A stretch of 9,477 bases of DNA from an uncultured archaeon (GTDB lineage Archaea > Thermoproteota > CALKCG01 > B24), in NCBI GenBank assembly GCA_938082915.1, contig CALKCG010000077.1:1-9477 (forward strand). The letters run 5' to 3'. Position numbers and translations under genes: made by a program. Below the pieces are notes generated by a model. The model did no database searches and was not told the origin of the DNA. It worked only from the letters and a program-made list of their open reading frames with translations. Below, one piece after another: positions 6,917 through 9,477 of the stretch. Position 1 is the stretch's first letter, and each line of letters opens with the position of its first letter.

Positions 6917-6933
6917 GTTAATTTTAGTTTAAC
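6917..6933. promoter_or_regulatory. GTTAA-N7-TTAAC inverted repeat over probable TATA box
   Basis: GTTAA (6917-6921) and TTAAC (6929-6933) form an inverted repeat in the divergent promoter region. On the minus strand the spacer and arms read ACTAAAATTAA, a reasonable TATA element for the regulator gene. Transcription would start near 6898, eight bases before its ATG. A repressor bound here would block its own promoter. A similar GTTAA-N6-TTAAC lies at 5876-5891. The arms are short and AT-rich, so the assignment is tentative. Confidence 0.35.
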
Positions 6934-6988
6934 TTCTTTAGAATGCAAAGTATCATTTTGAGAATAAACGTTGAAAGTCTACTGATTA

Positions 6989-6998
6989 AGTTTTTAAC
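6989..6998 (+). promoter_or_regulatory. TATA-like box for the hydrolase gene
   Basis: AGTTTTTAAC resembles an archaeal TATA box. The expected start of transcription, about 25 bases downstream, falls near 7018-7022. That would give a leader of about 35 bases ending at ATG 7056, and it would exclude the TTG/GTG candidates at 7005 and 7008. No experimental support. Confidence 0.35.
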
Positions 6999-7046
6999 AC
7001 ATCGTTGGTGAAGCCTAAGCTTAAAAATGTGAGAGATATTCTTAAA

Positions 7047-7053
7047 GTGATCC
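7047..7053 (+). promoter_or_regulatory. Ribosome binding site GTGATCC for the hydrolase
   Basis: GTGATCC matches the distal part of the canonical archaeal AGGAGGTGATCC sequence and lies two bases before ATG 7056. That is the correct register, since GGAGG would sit eight bases from the start. Neither TTG 7005 nor GTG 7008 has such a site. Confidence 0.5.
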
Positions 7054-7055
7054 TT

Positions 7056-7919
7056 ATGTCTCTAGGAGAATACCTCAAGATTTACGAATATGATAAATCT
7101 AGGCCTTTAAACGTAGAGCTTTCCAAGTTTTCTGAAAAAGCCAATTACATAGCGTACAAAGTCTACTACAGTAGCGTAGAAGATGTCAGAGTGCCAGCCC
7201 TATTTACGGTGCCTAAGATGAACAGGCAAAAATATCCATGCATAGTTTTCCTACACGGATACGGAGGCAGGAAAGAGGATGTGCTACCGCTAGCAGATTT
7301 ATTTTCGACGGAAGGATATGCATTTCTATCGATAGATGCTCCATTCCATGGTGAACGTGTAGAACCTGGTAGAGTACTATACTCTCCGAATATTGAAGAG
7401 CTTAAATCCAACGTTATACAGACGATTTTCGACTTAAGAAGGGGGGTGGACTTTTTAGAGCAGAGGGGAGAAATCCACGCCGATAGGATAGGTTATGCTG
7501 GTGGAAGTATGGGCGGTATAATAGGTGCTCTCTTCATAAGCGTTGAGCCTAGAATTAAGGCGGCGGTAATAGTTGTTGGAGGAGGGAATCTACCTCTCAT
7601 GATTAGGGAAAGTAGACACTATTCGGCGCCTCCTATAAGAGAAGAATTGAGGAGACGTAGATTAAGCTATGATGAGCTTAGTGAAGTGTTAGCGCCAATA
7701 GACCCTATGAACTTCATACACCTCTTCGCTCCAAAACCTATTCAATTCCACTGTGGAAAATATGATGACATAGTTCCAGCTGAGACGCAGAGGCTGTTGG
7801 CTGAGAAGGCTGGCGAGCCGAAAGAGGTTTACTGGTACGAGTCTGGACATGGAATACCACTGGAGCCCATGCTTAAAAGAGTCTTGAAGTTCTTCAGAGA
7901 TAATCTTAAAACGTCTTAA
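7056..7919 (+). CDS. Alpha/beta hydrolase (dienelactone hydrolase/esterase-like)
   Basis: This 287-residue cytoplasmic serine hydrolase probably cleaves an ester or peptide bond; its substrate is unknown. The oxyanion-hole motif FLHGYGG (65-71) follows PCIVF, and APFHGER (95-101) follows the next strand. The nucleophile motif is GGSMGG (149-154) with Ser151. The acid is Asp237 or Asp238 in GKYDDIVP, and the base is His265 in ESGHGIP. A helical cap-like insert containing REELRRRRLSYDEL sits between the nucleophile and the acid. The triad is complete, so the enzyme should be active. I chose ATG 7056 because of GTGATCC just before it and a TATA-like box at 6989-6998; an open frame continues back to GTG 7008 and TTG 7005 (17 more residues). 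The gene is divergent from the NrpR-like regulator, which may control it. It converges on arginyl-tRNA synthetase. Confidence 0.88.
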   Translation: MSLGEYLKIYEYDKSRPLNVELSKFSEKANYIAYKVYYSSVEDVRVPALFTVPKMNRQKYPCIVFLHGYGGRKEDVLPLADLFSTEGYAFLSIDAPFHGERVEPGRVLYSPNIEELKSNVIQTIFDLRRGVDFLEQRGEIHADRIGYAGGSMGGIIGALFISVEPRIKAAVIVVGGGNLPLMIRESRHYSAPPIREELRRRRLSYDELSEVLAPIDPMNFIHLFAPKPIQFHCGKYDDIVPAETQRLLAEKAGEPKEVYWYESGHGIPLEPMLKRVLKFFRDNLKTS

Positions 7920-7946
7920 ATAGTACTAAGAAATGAATGTTCTTCC

Positions 7947-7965
7947 CATATTTTCGAAAAATATG
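7947..7965. terminator. Possible terminator hairpin between convergent genes
   Basis: CATATTTT (7947-7954), the loop CGA and AAAATATG (7958-7965) form a perfect 8-bp stem in the 67-base gap between the hydrolase and arginyl-tRNA synthetase stops. The plus strand has TTTTT at 7979-7983 shortly after. The position suits a shared transcription end. Archaeal termination relies mainly on T-runs, so the stem itself may be incidental. Confidence 0.4.
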
Positions 7966-7986
7966 TTGCTGGAAACAATTTTTGCC

Positions 7987-9477
7987 TCACATTCTCTCTA
8001 CAGGCGTTATACCTATGAGTTTTAAAGCGTTTCTCATTGTTATTTTGAAGGCCTCAACCAAAGCCAATCTGGCTTTTCTAACATTTTCCTCAGCTTTAAT
8101 AACTGGATGAGTATCGTAGAAGGAGTTAAAGATGGTTGCTAAACTGTTACAGTACATGGCTAACGTGTGGGGGGAAAGGTTTTCAGAAGCTTCTACAAAG
8201 ACTTGTGGAAACATCGCGATGTTTAAGCCTAATTCTTCCTCAAGAGGTTGCGTTAAGAGAGCAGGGTCAAACTCTTCAATAGATTCTACACCTATTTTTG
8301 AAGTTATACCATGGGCTCTAGCGTAAGAGTACATTATGAAAGGTGCACTGTTCCTCTTAAAGTCTAAAACCCGATCCCAGTCGAACACCACGTCTTTAGA
8401 AGGCTCTACGCTTACAAGGCTGTATTTCACGGCGCTTACACCGACGCTCTTAGCTATTTTACGTCTTTCATCTTCAGGGAGTTGCGGAGATATCTTGCTG
8501 ACTTCCATGTAGGCTCTAGCTTCAGATTCATCCAGCAGATGGTCAAGCGTTATATACCTACCTCTCCTACTGCTCATTTTAAACCCTGGAAACCTTACAA
8601 GTCCATATGAGTAGTGTAGTTGATTTTCAGCCTGCTCCTTGTAGCCTAGAACGTATAATGCTAAACGGACCTGTATCTGGGGAAGCGTCTGGTCAAATCC
8701 TACGACGTTTATCACAATATCGGCGTTCTGAAATTTGAGTATGCTGTAGGCTATGTCTCTGGTTGGATTAAGTGTCAATCCATCAGCCCTTAGAAGTGTT
8801 AAGTTAGATACTTCAAATCCATCGGGTATTCTCAGCCTTTTTCTTACAAAAGGATCTTCGGCTACTCTTCCAGCTTCAAACTCAGGTACATTGTTTTCAA
8901 ATTTGACGTATCCGCTCTTCATAAGTCCATTTAAAACTCTTCTGACAATGCTAGACCAGACGATTTCACTCTCCCAATCCCAAGAGTCGAATGAAACGTC
9001 TACTCTTTCAAGAGTTTCTTTAAACCCCGTAAGACACTTCTCAACTATCAGTCTGATTAATTGCTTAGCCTGCTCAGACCCGAGCTCGTAGGCTTTGAGG
9101 ATTTCTCTAACTTCTTCCTCCGGGTCTGAAAACTTCATAGCGTTTAAAAGTATTTGGAGAATGTCTGAGTTCTTCTTCTCAACTTCCGATAATATTCCTA
9201 CCCAGTCTGAAAGCTCGTCTTCTACTCGTCTAGCTTCTTCGTATTTACCCGATTTTTTAAGGTTTTCAGCTCTATTCTTAAGCTTTCTAATCTCTATTAA
9301 AGCAGATATCGTCGTGTAAACTTTGCCTATGGCGTGATCTGGCTTCGCATCGAGGTTCAGTATTGCATCGCCAGCCAGTTTATATGCGTAGGCTAAGAGT
9401 GCTACTTGACCGCCCACGTCGTCAACATAGAACCGTCTTGAAACACTATGGCCTCTAGCGCTTAGGATTCTGGCTAA
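7987..9477 (-). CDS. argS: Arginyl-tRNA synthetase, C-terminal part (cut by window edge)
   Basis: This enzyme charges tRNA-Arg with arginine using ATP. The frame is open to the last base, giving 496 visible residues of an estimated 600 or more. The N-terminus with the HIGH motif lies outside the window. The first visible residues (LARILSARGHSVSRRFYVDD) match the class I ArgS region just after HIGH, where YVND-G-Q is typical. Later landmarks are SFDSWDWESEIVW (162-174 of the visible part), ADGLTLNPTRDIAY (231-244), the KMSKS-equivalent KMSSRRGRYITLDHLLDE (300-317), and the anticodon-binding DALR domain with SYARAHGI (384-391), ending in LKLIGITPVERM. The region around visible residues 65-140 is a charged helical stretch. 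The GTG at 9417 is an internal valine in this reading, not the start. It is a housekeeping gene and transcribes toward the hydrolase. Confidence 0.97.
   Translation of the reverse strand, partial: LARILSARGHSVSRRFYVDDVGGQVALLAYAYKLAGDAILNLDAKPDHAIGKVYTTISALIEIRKLKNRAENLKKSGKYEEARRVEDELSDWVGILSEVEKKNSDILQILLNAMKFSDPEEEVREILKAYELGSEQAKQLIRLIVEKCLTGFKETLERVDVSFDSWDWESEIVWSSIVRRVLNGLMKSGYVKFENNVPEFEAGRVAEDPFVRKRLRIPDGFEVSNLTLLRADGLTLNPTRDIAYSILKFQNADIVINVVGFDQTLPQIQVRLALYVLGYKEQAENQLHYSYGLVRFPGFKMSSRRGRYITLDHLLDESEARAYMEVSKISPQLPEDERRKIAKSVGVSAVKYSLVSVEPSKDVVFDWDRVLDFKRNSAPFIMYSYARAHGITSKIGVESIEEFDPALLTQPLEEELGLNIAMFPQVFVEASENLSPHTLAMYCNSLATIFNSFYDTHPVIKAEENVRKARLALVEAFKITMRNALKLIGITPVERM

Noticed and set aside
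7005..7055. TTG/GTG start for the hydrolase at 7005 or 7008
   Set aside because: No ribosome site precedes them, and the TATA-like box at 6989-6998 would place transcription start downstream of both. Not fully excluded.
8753..9091. 112-codon plus-strand open frame within arginyl-tRNA synthetase
   Set aside because: It is antisense to conserved synthetase sequence, is serine-rich and has no recognisable domain.
6984..9417. Reading the minus-strand GTG at 9417 as the true start of a 476-residue protein
   Set aside because: The frame stays open to the window edge and encodes the conserved ArgS sequence just upstream, so the gene is truncated by the window rather than short.

Overview
The window looks archaeal and probably comes from a thermophilic or moderately thermophilic member of the TACK group (a Bathyarchaeia-like lineage is possible, but this is a guess). 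The evidence is an archaeal-type arginyl-tRNA synthetase, an NrpR/DUF128-type regulator, TATA-like boxes rather than -35/-10 promoters, Shine-Dalgarno sites of the GGAGG/GGTGATC type, GTG and TTG starts, and heavy use of AGA/AGG arginine codons. No rRNA, tRNA, CRISPR array, transposase or phage gene was found.

Layout, left to right. (1) 2-2761, plus strand: a tight three-gene ABC-2 exporter operon, with an ATPase and then two related membrane permeases that probably pair as a heterodimer. (2) 2784-4316, minus strand: a membrane-anchored DUF362 protein converging on the operon. (3) 4317-4831: about 515 bases with no intact gene. Three short plus-strand reading frames follow one another here and may be the remains of a decayed gene. 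(4) 4832-5745, minus strand: a PQQ-like beta-propeller protein broken by an apparent one-base deletion. (5) 5746-5906: a short gap with a perfect 10-bp-arm inverted repeat and a 14-bp perfect palindrome. (6) 5907-6890, minus strand: a winged-helix regulator with one NrpR (DUF128) domain. (7) Divergent from it, 7056-7919, plus strand: an alpha/beta hydrolase with a complete catalytic triad. (8) 7987-9477, minus strand: the C-terminal 496 residues of arginyl-tRNA synthetase, cut by the window edge.

The first three genes clearly work as one export complex. The regulator and hydrolase share a 165-base divergent promoter region with a GTTAA-N7-TTAAC inverted repeat over the regulator's probable TATA box, so autoregulation and control of the hydrolase are reasonable hypotheses. 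The other genes look like independent transcription units. I do not see a clear new multi-gene system. The items most worth a second look are the shortened NrpR-type regulator and its candidate operators, the membrane-anchored DUF362 protein with its GTKPSRA-YPCQR motif, the broken propeller gene with its upstream inverted repeat, and the decayed region at about 4490-4880.
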